From contig CANLTI010000042.1 of NCBI GenBank assembly GCA_947494095.1, positions 1-45,006 of the forward strand: a stretch of 45,006 bases of DNA, given 5' to 3'. This DNA comes from an uncultured Pseudomonadales bacterium (GTDB taxonomy: Bacteria; Pseudomonadota; Gammaproteobacteria; Pseudomonadales; Cellvibrionaceae). Positions 37,901-44,240 of the stretch are shown one piece after another (positions within the stretch are counted from its first letter, which is position 1; every line of letters starts with the position of its first letter). A program made the translations under genes and the position numbers. The notes under the pieces are model-generated. The model was not told where the DNA came from, ran no database searches, and saw only the letters and a program-made list of their open reading frames with translations.

Positions 37901-38003
37901 ACTATTTACATTGTTTGTTATCCCTTCGCTGTATATGTTGATTGCCAAAGACCTTAAAGGCGACAAAAATGGCGTTCAAGCGTTAGCGCCGGGCAAGGCT
38001 TAA
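34905..38003 (+). CDS. RND efflux transporter permease
   Basis: Inner-membrane proton-driven drug exporter of the HAE-1 family, 1032 residues, with 12 membrane helices and two large periplasmic loops. MSFTDIFVRKPVLAIVINLVIVIAGLQA is the typical N-terminus. The proton-relay aspartates are in VGLVVDDAIVVVENVERH (helix 4), and the conserved lysine of helix 10 is in LIGLVAKNGILVVEFAN. It resembles the MexI/MexF branch more than AcrB. The ATG at 34905 follows CACGGAG; the frame is open to 34845 inside the adaptor gene. Closed by a terminator at 38091. Substrate is not predictable. Confidence 0.94.
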   Translation: MSFTDIFVRKPVLAIVINLVIVIAGLQAISSLSIRQYPRNDNAVVTVTTAYVGASAELVRGFITTPLERAISGADGIDYIQSESKQGVSTIKVRLELNYDPIKALSEVTSKVNQVRGDLPPEAEIPVINVESADSTVAAAYLSFSSDILKDNQITDFLTRVVQPRLSAIEGVQRADILGARNYAMRIWLKPDSMASLNISPSEVNQALAANNYLAALGSTKGNFVQINLAANTDLKTVEEFEQLVLRNEDGAIVRLRDIADVELGSDFYDLEVAYSGQTAIFMGIWPLPNANWLDVISLVREEIATLQASLPKGLEARVAYDSTLYIESSIVEVISTLIETLVIVILVIFLFLGSLRSVIIPVIAIPVSLIGAVFLMQLFGFSVNLLTLLAIVLSVGLVVDDAIVVVENVERHMSEGKGKIEAAMLGARELVGPVVAMTATLVAVYLPIGLQGGLTGSLFKEFAFTLAGAVTISGVVALTLSPIMSAKFLRKNESEQGFAGFVSRTFDRIKHRYNRMLETTLNTRPAVYTVWLVISVLCMRMFDLSPKELAPTEDQGIIFGIVQGAPDSTIDQASLYAKEANRVFSSFPETDFTFQIVNPSGGFSGMALKAWDDRERTVFQLLPEAQAKLHQNPGLRVFPVTPPALPGGGDFPVEFIIASTAEPEEILKIAEQLQQKAMTSGMFAFPPIIDTKIDQPQTRVNIDRDKVADLGLNMAQVGRDVAVMMSGAYVNRFNIDGRSYRVIPQIERAERLTPEQLNDIYVTGPNGDLVPLGTMASLERETVPRSLNRFQQLNAVKLSGVAIQPLDKALAYLEEEAANIMPAGYMVDYTGESRQLRREGNKFIPAMLLALVLIFLVLAAQFNSFRDPFVILAGSVPLAFFGALIFTYSKMLSPMVPFWTDGFTTTLNIYSQVGLVTLIGLVAKNGILVVEFANKMQEHGLTKLAAIKESASTRLRPILMTTMATVAGHFPLVLVSGAGAEARNSIGLVLVGGMAIGTLFTLFVIPSLYMLIAKDLKGDKNGVQALAPGKA

Positions 38004-38034
38004 AATTGCCATGGCTCGATAAAAATAAATGTGT

Positions 38035-38074
38035 GTAGTGTGACATACACTGCTGTATGTAGTGTGACATACAC
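38035..38074. repeat. 16-bp direct repeat after RND operon
   Basis: GTAGTGTGACATACAC occurs at 38035-38050 and again at 38059-38074, a 24-base period. Each copy holds the near-palindrome GTGTGACATACAC. Possibly a binding site pair, but it lies downstream of the operon. Confidence 0.75.
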
Positions 38075-38090
38075 CGCAATTAACCACATA

Positions 38091-38127
38091 AACGCAGCAA
38101 CTGTGACGAAGTGAGCTGCGTTTTTTT
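38091..38127 (+). terminator. Terminator after RND operon
   Basis: AACGCAGC (38091-38098) pairs with GCTGCGTT (38115-38122) and is followed by seven T. A Rho-independent terminator. Confidence 0.8.
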
Positions 38128-38226
38128 GTGTCTTCTTTAAACTGCTTACATTAGTACGGTAAAATTTTAGATGATGTTTGGTTGTACAAAATAGCTTTAT
38201 CCTGCGTGCAAATACATATAATAATC

Positions 38227-38365
38227 GTAACTATTCAGCTCAACTGACAAACCTCACCTGATAGGGTGCTGATGGATTATTTTCTGGGCATTTAAGCGCC
38301 GAGAGCGCTTGATCGGCCCAGTCAATGATTCATTAGCGCCCAATTCGGTACCTATGAATAGTTAC
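38227..38365 (-). mobile_element. IS66-type MITE, copy 4
   Basis: A complete 139-bp copy with perfect ends GTAACTATTCA (38227-38237) and TGAATAGTTAC (38355-38365), in the opposite direction to copies 1 and 2. Flanks are TAATAATC (38219-38226) and TCATAATC (38366-38373), an 8-bp duplication with one mismatch. It lacks the CATGG part of the interior. It ends 23 bases before the start codon of the cytochrome-malectin gene, so it forms the gene's upstream region. Confidence 0.85.
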
Positions 38366-38388
38366 TCATAATCAAGGCGGAAGCATCA

Positions 38389-40191
38389 ATGCATAAACAA
38401 TTACTCTCATTAACAAAAGCGTTATCGGTGGCCGGTGTGTTATCGGTGACTTTGGCGGCGTGCGTATCGGCTAATAAGCCAAACAACTCTTCTGCTGCGG
38501 TTTCCTCTGCGCCTGTGTCTTCGGTGCCTGTGTCTTCCGCACCCGTATCATCAGCACCTGTGTCTTCGGTAATGTCTTCTGTTGTCGCCTCTTCAAGCTC
38601 TATGGTGCCCCCTGTATCATCAAGCTCGGTGATGGTGCCAAGCTCGATTGCCATGAGCTCTTCTAGTGCGCCAGCGAGTAGTTCAAGTGCTATGAGTTCA
38701 AGCGTCATGAGTTCAAGTTCTGCGGCGGCTGTTGATTGTGCTGATGTTGACGTAAGCGCAGGTGAAGATTTTTATACTGGCGGCCCTGTTAATTGCACGC
38801 AATGTCACGGCACCTATAACGGTATGGTTTTCCCTGGCCCTGTTCGTCCTATCGACCCCAACGATTTAACCGAAACCACCCACGCAGAGCTAGCGCAATA
38901 CTTAGATGCCAAAATGGCAGGTGGCTTTAACATGGGGGCCTGTGCCGATGCCGCGTGTAGCAATCGCGCCGTTGAAATGGCTAAATATATCAATAAATAT
39001 TCAAATGATACTAACTGGTGTAATACCGATACCGGCATGAGCAGCTCTAGCGCCCCTACAGGCGATGGCGAGTTTGTCGATCTCTATGCTATTAACGCAG
39101 GCGGTAAAGCCATTACGCTGCAAGACGGCACCGAGTTCACCGCTGATTTTTACTCGAATGCAGGCAACACTGGTGCATTAACCGACCTCTTTAATATTGA
39201 AGGTGTTGCGCAACAAGATTTAGATCTATACCGCACCGAGCGTTGGGGTGAGTTTACCTATGACTTCCCCGTTAAAGACGGTACTTATGATGTTAAATTA
39301 TATGTTATGGAAGGTTGGTTTGGGCCGCAAAACGCGGGTAACCGAGTATTTGACGTTACAGCAGAAGGGCAAAATATTGCCACTGACGTAGACCCTTTAG
39401 TGAAGACCGGTCACGATAAGCCTTTTGTGATTGAAGCACAAAACATTCAAGTGACCGACGGTAAGCTCTCGTTAGATTTTACGGCCTCTGTTGATGCGGC
39501 CAGTATTCGCGCCATTGTTGTGCGTGGGTTAGAAGGTAATAAAGCACCGTACGAAGCGGATACAGGTACTGTAGGTACTGCGGCTGTTCCTGATGATTGC
39601 TCGGGTGACTCTCAAGTGACCGCTAACGACTTTGTGTTATTTGATGGCAGCCAAGTAGGCGCTGTGGCAGGTAAAACATTAGGCTTACACGGCAACTGGG
39701 TATTGCAAGAAGTATGGGATGCCAATGCTAAACTCGAAACTGAAAACGCAGCGTCAGGTAAAGCCATTGCCTACTCAAATGCCGGCATTTTTACGGGGTT
39801 TAAATTTGTTGCCCCATCAGATATGACTGGCACAGCTTCAGCCTTTAAATTTAGTGGTGCTGATATTTATATCGATTACGAGACAAATAATGCGCCAGGC
39901 AATTTGCCGACCTTTGGCTTTCGTGTCAATTATGAAGGCGAAGCAAACCCTAATGGCTCTGGCGCTGCTAGTACGGCTAAATGGATGGTTGATAGCAATA
40001 ACCAAGAACCTTACAGCGCTAATTCTAAGGGGTGTAGCTTAATCCAATTAAAAGCGCCACTTAATTGGAATTGGGATGCCCCAGGTCACATGGGCAATAA
40101 ACTGATTTGGGAAATGAAAAACGGCTGGAGTAACAGCGATAAAATTCGTATTCGTCGCATTGTGTTTAAGGACTTCGAATATAAAATGTAG
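38389..40191 (+). CDS. Cytochrome c-malectin surface lipoprotein
   Basis: Secreted lipoprotein of 600 residues with an unusual architecture. Residues 1-25 form a signal with lipobox LAAC (C25 acylated). Residues 30-112 are a serine/valine/proline linker with repeated SSAPVSSVPV units. Residues 116-212 are a small cytochrome c-like module with CTQCH (136-140) binding haem c; FNMGAC near 182 may give the methionine ligand. A short SSSS linker leads to a malectin-like domain (about 228-385: VDLYAINAGGKA, YDFPVKDGTYDVKLYVMEGW, IRAIVVRG), a carbohydrate-binding fold. Residues 395-600 are a beta-rich domain I do not recognise. It may carry electrons to polysaccharide-bound oxidases; this is inference. 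Confidence 0.8.
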   Translation: MHKQLLSLTKALSVAGVLSVTLAACVSANKPNNSSAAVSSAPVSSVPVSSAPVSSAPVSSVMSSVVASSSSMVPPVSSSSVMVPSSIAMSSSSAPASSSSAMSSSVMSSSSAAAVDCADVDVSAGEDFYTGGPVNCTQCHGTYNGMVFPGPVRPIDPNDLTETTHAELAQYLDAKMAGGFNMGACADAACSNRAVEMAKYINKYSNDTNWCNTDTGMSSSSAPTGDGEFVDLYAINAGGKAITLQDGTEFTADFYSNAGNTGALTDLFNIEGVAQQDLDLYRTERWGEFTYDFPVKDGTYDVKLYVMEGWFGPQNAGNRVFDVTAEGQNIATDVDPLVKTGHDKPFVIEAQNIQVTDGKLSLDFTASVDAASIRAIVVRGLEGNKAPYEADTGTVGTAAVPDDCSGDSQVTANDFVLFDGSQVGAVAGKTLGLHGNWVLQEVWDANAKLETENAASGKAIAYSNAGIFTGFKFVAPSDMTGTASAFKFSGADIYIDYETNNAPGNLPTFGFRVNYEGEANPNGSGAASTAKWMVDSNNQEPYSANSKGCSLIQLKAPLNWNWDAPGHMGNKLIWEMKNGWSNSDKIRIRRIVFKDFEYKM

Positions 40192-40202
40192 CGCTTAACT
40201 TT

Positions 40203-40248
40203 ACCCACATAAAAAAACCCAGCTTAAGCTGGGTTTTTTTATGTGGGT
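40203..40248. terminator. Perfect-palindrome bidirectional terminator
   Basis: A 46-base perfect inverted repeat: ACCCACATAAAAAAACCCAG and its reverse complement meet around CTTAAG. The A-run and T-run serve both strands. It ends the cytochrome-malectin gene. Confidence 0.92.
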
Positions 40249-40325
40249 CTTTTTGTGGACCTTTTACCGCATGGCTTTAAGGTTTTATCATACGGGTTTC
40301 TATTGACTGATTAGACGACCAATGC

Positions 40326-41150
40326 ATGAATAGTTTTTTTGACAGTCACTGTCATTTTGATTTTGATGATTTTGACCAAGATAGATCTGGAGTATGGCGG
40401 CAAGCCCAAGCGCTAGGTCTGCAAGGCTTGCTAATCCCTGGTGTTACACCCTCGCAGTGGCCGCAAGCACAATTACTCAGCCAGCAACTGCAAGGGGGGC
40501 TGTACGCGGTAGGGTTGCACCCTTGGTGGTTGAGTGCATGGTTAAGCCTGCGCGAGTGCGATAAAAATGATTGGGTTGACAAGGATTGGGCCACTCACTT
40601 TATGCAGTGTATGGCGCCTTTTGCTAAAGATAAAAACTGTAAAGCCATTGGCGAGACGGGCATAGATGCCTGCATGCCACCATCAAAACACATATCGCTA
40701 GATAAGCAGCAAGCTATGGTCAGTGCTCACTTGCGCTGCGCTAACCATTTTAAACTGCCTGTCATCCTTCATTGCCGTAAGGCGCATAATCAATTATTGG
40801 CCTGTTTAGACGAAGTGAAGCCTGTAGCCGGTGGTGTTTTGCATGGTTTTACCGGCAGCACGCAATTAGCACAAAGCTATTGGCGCCGAGGGTTACGTAT
40901 AGGGGTGGGCGGCAGTATTACTTACGCTCGGGCAAGCAAAACACGCAATGCCATACAGGCGCTACCCGATGAGGCGCTAGTATTGGAAACCGATGCCCCC
41001 GATATGCCGTTATTTGGTCAGCAGGGGCAGCGTAATAGCCCCGAGTATTTACCCCAAATAGCACAGGCTTTGGCCACCTTACGTGGTCAAGCCTTAGAGT
41101 CTGTTGCGCAGTACACGTTGGCTAATTCACGTACACTGTTCAAGTTTTAA
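40326..41150 (+). CDS. TatD-family metal-dependent hydrolase
   Basis: Cytoplasmic TatD/YcfH/YjjV-type nuclease of 274 residues with a TIM barrel and two metal ions. The first metal pair is in FFDSHCHFDF (HxH), GETGID holds the metal-binding glutamate, PVILHCRKAH the histidine of strand 4, and VLHGFTGS and LETDAPDM the remaining ligands. These proteins have 3'-5' exonuclease activity and act on damaged DNA; the cellular role of this paralogue is not fixed. It is nearest to YjjV by length. The 3' end is 96 bases from the DUF1289 gene. Confidence 0.88.
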   Translation: MNSFFDSHCHFDFDDFDQDRSGVWRQAQALGLQGLLIPGVTPSQWPQAQLLSQQLQGGLYAVGLHPWWLSAWLSLRECDKNDWVDKDWATHFMQCMAPFAKDKNCKAIGETGIDACMPPSKHISLDKQQAMVSAHLRCANHFKLPVILHCRKAHNQLLACLDEVKPVAGGVLHGFTGSTQLAQSYWRRGLRIGVGGSITYARASKTRNAIQALPDEALVLETDAPDMPLFGQQGQRNSPEYLPQIAQALATLRGQALESVAQYTLANSRTLFKF

Positions 41151-41246
41151 ACAAATTAAGCGCTTGAGAGTCTCAAGTGCTTTAACCTTTGCGTTAAATT
41201 TGCTAGTGTTCGCGCCCGCAAAATAAATGCTAGAGCACAGAGAATT

Positions 41247-41750
41247 ATGGTTGGCACAGTAAAAACACCGTGCATTGGTGTTTGTTCTACAGGTTTAGGC
41301 GATGACGTTTGCCGCGGATGCAAGCGCTATACTCATGAGGTGGCCGATTGGAACGGTTATGGCGAACACGAGCGCATTAGCATCTCGCGCCGTTTAGATG
41401 CCTTATTGCGCCAAGTGCTGGCCGATCGGCTCGAAGTGTTTGATGAGGCACTATTACGCCAACAATTAGCCATTCATAACGTACGCCACCACCCCGAGCA
41501 ATCACCTTATGCTTGGGTTTTTGAGGTGATTAAGGTGGGCGCTAGTCAAATTAAAAGCCTCGAGGCCTTTGGTGCACGCCTATTACCGTATTACGCCCAT
41601 ATGCCATTGCCTGCGTTTAAAAAAATGGTCGATGAAGACTTCTTTATTTTATCGTGTGTTCATTACGAGCGATATTTTCCGGCGGTGACCCAATATTATC
41701 CCGCTAACCCAACGGCACAGCCCGCTCCCCCCCAATTAGAAGAGGTTTAA
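41247..41750 (+). CDS. DUF1289 zinc-binding-type protein
   Basis: Cytoplasmic protein of 167 residues. The N-terminal 45 residues are the DUF1289 motif TPCIGVCSTGLGDDVCRGCKRY, with four cysteines (Cx3C ... Cx2C) that probably bind zinc or an iron-sulfur cluster, and TxxEVADWNGYGEHER, as in YdhL. The remaining 120 residues extend the usual 60-80 residue form; this part contains ESPYAWVFEVIKVG-like and FFILSCVHYERYFPAV and has no name. AGAGAATT precedes the ATG. miaE follows after 5 bases, so both are in one operon; YdhL-type genes near miaE are known, but the function is not. Confidence 0.82.
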   Translation: MVGTVKTPCIGVCSTGLGDDVCRGCKRYTHEVADWNGYGEHERISISRRLDALLRQVLADRLEVFDEALLRQQLAIHNVRHHPEQSPYAWVFEVIKVGASQIKSLEAFGARLLPYYAHMPLPAFKKMVDEDFFILSCVHYERYFPAVTQYYPANPTAQPAPPQLEEV

Positions 41751-41755
41751 GGTTT

Positions 41756-42376
41756 ATGCCTATGCAGGCTATTAACGATTTTTTATTGTGTGCAACACCC
41801 GATGCTTGGGTGGCCCAAGCGCTTAAGCAGCAAGATGTTTTATTAGTTGATCATGCTAACTGCGAAAAAAAAGCGGCCAGCACCGCCATGAATTTAATGT
41901 ACCGCTACATCGATAATTTTGATTTACTACACAAAATGAGCCGCCTAGCCCGCGAAGAGCTACGCCACTTTGAGCAAGTGATCGAATTCATCGAAAAGCG
42001 CGGTATTGTATATGACGCCACCATTAACGCTGGCCGCTATGCCGCCAAAATGCGCAAACCCGTACGCACCTTTGAGCCGGCCAAATTAGTCGATACTTTA
42101 ATTGTAGGCGCCATTATCGAGGCCCGCTCATGCGAGCGATTCGCTAAGCTAGCTCCGCATTTAGATAACGAGCTGCAAAAATTTTATTTATCACTCTTAA
42201 AATCTGAATCTCGTCATTTTATGGATTATTTAAGCTTGGCCCGCGAAGCCGCAGGCGAGGATATTGAAGAGCGTGTACAGGTGTTTTTGGCGTTAGAAAA
42301 AGAGCTGATCGAGTCAGATGATGATGAGTTTCGTTTTCATTCGGGCGTGCCTATTCAGCCCAGCGCAGCCGCTTAA
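41756..42376 (+). CDS. miaE: tRNA-(ms2io6A)-hydroxylase MiaE
   Basis: Diiron monooxygenase that hydroxylates the isopentenyl side chain of ms2i6A37 in tRNA; 206 residues. The ferritin-like ligands are EKKAASTAMNLMYRY (first glutamate), EELRHFEQV (ExxH), EARSCERFAKL and ESRHFMDYL (ExxH). It acts in the cytoplasm after MiaA and MiaB, which are not in this window. It is 5 bases downstream of the DUF1289 gene and cotranscribed. The presence of MiaE is typical of Pseudomonas and related marine groups. Confidence 0.94.
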   Translation: MPMQAINDFLLCATPDAWVAQALKQQDVLLVDHANCEKKAASTAMNLMYRYIDNFDLLHKMSRLAREELRHFEQVIEFIEKRGIVYDATINAGRYAAKMRKPVRTFEPAKLVDTLIVGAIIEARSCERFAKLAPHLDNELQKFYLSLLKSESRHFMDYLSLAREAAGEDIEERVQVFLALEKELIESDDDEFRFHSGVPIQPSAAA

Positions 42377-42409
42377 ATTAAGCGCCCATGTATTTGCTGT
42401 AAAGTCGGT

Positions 42410-42450
42410 GGCTCGTGTACCTGTAAGGTACGCCTAAAGCGCGTGAGCCA
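42410..42450 (+). terminator. Possible terminator after miaE
   Basis: GGCTC and GAGCC enclose an inner TACC/GGTA pair in a 41-base hairpin with mismatches. No T-run follows. Weak support. Confidence 0.3.
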
Positions 42451-42537
42451 TACTGTATTTCTATGGGGAAGGAGTACAGGTTGAGTTAATCTTTATTGTT
42501 GATTTTTTCATCTGTTAAATTATTACTGGGAGTTGTA

Positions 42538-42996
42538 ATGAAGTATCTATCTGTTTTATTTTTTAGCTTTATGCTGATGGCGTGCTCTACCACATCTAAA
42601 AATGCAAAGGTATTCACCGATACGGATATAGGTGTGCCAGATGATAGGCGAGCTGTTGTTATTCTTTATCGAAAAACCGTTCCTCCGGTTGCTTATGCTG
42701 CGAAGGCTTTAGTTGATGGGGAGCTAGTGGCTAAATTGCCTAATAAATCATTTACGTGGCTGTATGTGGAGCCGGGTGAGCACGAGGTTAAATTTTCTTG
42801 GCCGGTCTTTGCTTTAATGCTAGGCCAAAAGAAAAAAGTAACAGTTGAAGCCGGGCGTTACTACTTTTTTGAATTGGGTGGTGATATGAATTATGCAATC
42901 GGAACGGCATATATTAACCACACAATATCGGCGGGAACATATACAGTAAAAGCAGACGATGTAAAAGCGTGCTGCAAGCATATTCCAGCTCACTAA
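42538..42996 (+). CDS. DUF2846-like lipoprotein
   Basis: Predicted lipoprotein of 152 residues. MKYLSVLFFSFMLMACSTTS is a signal with lipobox LMAC and the acylated cysteine at residue 16. The mature part (RRAVVILYRKTVPP, VDGELVAKLPNKSFTWLYVEPGEHEVKF, VEAGRYYFFEL) is a small beta-sandwich of the DUF2846 type, which is widespread in Gram-negatives and uncharacterised. The ATG at 42538 has GGGAG eight bases upstream; the frame is open to 42496 without support. Nothing nearby suggests a partner. Confidence 0.8.
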   Translation: MKYLSVLFFSFMLMACSTTSKNAKVFTDTDIGVPDDRRAVVILYRKTVPPVAYAAKALVDGELVAKLPNKSFTWLYVEPGEHEVKFSWPVFALMLGQKKKVTVEAGRYYFFELGGDMNYAIGTAYINHTISAGTYTVKADDVKACCKHIPAH

Positions 42997-43107
42997 AACG
43001 GTTAAAATAGGCCTATCATTGATTCGGGTGCCAAGCAGAGCGTGATAGGCATTCCAAAAGCCTGTAATTAATAGCCGTATGCGCTCCTTCGAGCGCCTAT
43101 CCCTGCA

Positions 43108-43328
43108 AGTGTTAATGCTCTGACTGTGGCACCGCCGCGTATCATCTCTCTGGCACGTTCAAGCCATCCATGGTCACTCCATACGCGTTCCCGACGCATA
43201 AGGGCCTGAGAAATCAATCCCCGACGGTTTTAAACGTGCGTATCCGTAAGCTTGTTAAAACCAAATGATGTTAGCTTTGAGTTTTTATATTTGGCGGTTA
43301 TTAAAGTGAGTGCCTGTCCCTGCAAGTG
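43108..43328. repeat. Repeat unit A between TGCAAGTG motifs
   Basis: An element of about 213 bp that starts at one TGCAAGTG (43108-43115) and ends at the next (43321-43328). Its interior (about 43149-43280) is nearly identical to unit B and includes TTCAAGCCATCCATGG, GCGTTCCCGACGC and AAAACCAAATGAT. The motif is extended to TGCCTGTCCCTGCAAGTG at the right edge. Non-coding. Confidence 0.8.
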
Positions 43329-43346
43329 CATTACCCCTGCCCAGCC

Positions 43347-43379
43347 AAATAACCCCAAGTTATTAGCTTGGGGTTATTT
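43347..43379. terminator. Bidirectional hairpin terminator
   Basis: AAATAACCCCAAG (43347-43359) and CTTGGGGTTATTT (43367-43379) are a perfect 13-bp stem with a 7-base loop, with T- and A-rich edges that allow termination on either strand. Confidence 0.75.
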
Positions 43380-43495
43380 ATGTTTTTTATTAAATTAATA
43401 TGCTATTAGCGATTATCTTGGCGTGGTGACATGATAGTCGATAAAGCTTAGTGTCATTTCCTTTTAGTACGCCTGTCCTAGTACATTTGTGTCCT

Positions 43496-43743
43496 TGCAA
43501 GTGCTTGCCTGCAATTCACGCCTTGATTGGCGCCGCCGTGGATTGATTTCTCTGGCACGTTCAAGCCATCCATGGGCACTCCATACGCGTTCCCGACGCA
43601 TAAGGGCCTGAGAAATCAATCCCCGCCGGCTTTAAATGTGCGTATCTGTAAGTTTGTTAAAACCAAATGATATTAGCTTTGAGTGTTTATGCTTGGAGGT
43701 TATTAAAAAGAGTGCCAAAAAGAGTGCCTGTCTTTGCAAGTGG
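43496..43743. repeat. Repeat unit B, fused into intI
   Basis: The second copy of the 43.1-kb repeat, flanked by TGCAAGTG at about 43497 and at 43735-43742. The interior matches unit A at most positions over about 150 bp. Its right edge joins the truncated intI exactly at codon 48. Confidence 0.8.
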
Positions 43744-43883
43744 AAGCGGATGTAATCTGCAATCCATCGGCAATAACTCTTTTCTGTGGTGTAAGCCATC
43801 TGCTTGCTGCGGATAAAGGCGCGCAGTTGATCCATGAAGCGTGTGGGCTGGTTGGGGAGTGGAGGGCGGATATCAGTCATCAT
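43740..43883 (-). pseudogene. intI: Truncated integron integrase intI
   Basis: Only the first 48 residues of a tyrosine recombinase of the integron integrase family remain, out of about 320. DIRPPLPNQPTRFMDQLRAF, IRSKQMAYTTEKSYCRWIAD and YIRFH are the core-binding N-terminal part; relatives continue with a KRHP-like block. After codon 48 the frame runs into repeat unit B (QRQALFLALF, no homology) and stops near 43632. No catalytic domain (R, HxxR, Y) is visible between 42997 and 43740. ATG ATG at 43883/43880 is the start. The gene reads away from the cassette to its right, the normal integron arrangement. It cannot encode an active integrase. Confidence 0.85.
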
Positions 43884-43903
43884 GGCTTTTTTCAATCTCT
43901 TTG

Positions 43904-43919
43904 CTGTCTATCTAAACAG
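43904..43919. promoter_or_regulatory. LexA box at the intI start
   Basis: CTGTCTATCTAAACAG is a perfect CTGT-N8-ACAG SOS box, 21 bases before the intI ATG. LexA control of integron integrases through a box in the intI promoter is established for Vibrio and class 1 integrons. It would have made cassette shuffling SOS-dependent while intI was intact. Confidence 0.8.
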
Positions 43920-43965
43920 TATTACGAGTAGTTTGTGGCTGATCAATATTTGACCGATAAGTGGT

Positions 43966-44008
43966 AAAATATCTTAATACCCCGTCTGATCGAATATTAA
44001 GATATTTT
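43966..44008. promoter_or_regulatory. 14-bp inverted repeat in integron platform
   Basis: AAAATATCTTAATA (43966-43979) and its perfect reverse complement (43995-44008) enclose 15 bases. A second, near-perfect 24-base AT-rich palindrome lies at 44064-44087 (GACCG...CGGTC edges). Both lie between intI and attI, where the cassette promoter and regulator sites are expected. Confidence 0.55.
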
Positions 44009-44111
44009 GGTTGACCAATTTTTAAAAGCTATAAAAATCAATGGGTTGTGGCGTTTTTGGTGTGACCGGATATTATAATATTCGGTCTTACTATGAGGGT
44101 ATATTTATGGG

Positions 44112-44118
44112 GTTAGGT
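44112..44118 (+). other. attI-like core site GTTAGGT
   Basis: GTTAGGT fits the integron core GTTRRRY. It lies 229 bases from the intI start, on the cassette side. Its exact reverse complement, ACCTAAC, opens the attC after the first gene. Recombination would occur between the G and TT, making TTAGGT the first bases of cassette 1. Other GTTRRRY matches are possible by chance, so the identification rests on this complementarity. Confidence 0.65.
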
Positions 44119-44240
44119 GAGGTAATATCACTGTAAGCTACGAGTGGCGGGGTTTCGGCCTGATTACTCGTAAAAATGTCAGCCGGGAAAAGCGTCTGAC
44201 GGATATACAAATGTCAGGTATTCAAGGAGTATTTTTAAAC

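Noticed and set aside
38352..38708. Minus-strand frame with repeated TGAEDTG units
   Set aside because: Antisense of the serine-linker coding repeats of the cytochrome-malectin gene.
42997..43740. C-terminal remainder of intI beyond the repeat
   Set aside because: No HxxR or catalytic tyrosine block is visible in any frame between the lipoprotein gene and the 48-codon fragment.
43108..43743. Units A and B as integron attC sites
   Set aside because: They lack RYYYAAC/GTTRRRY core pairs and lie behind intI, on the wrong side of attI.
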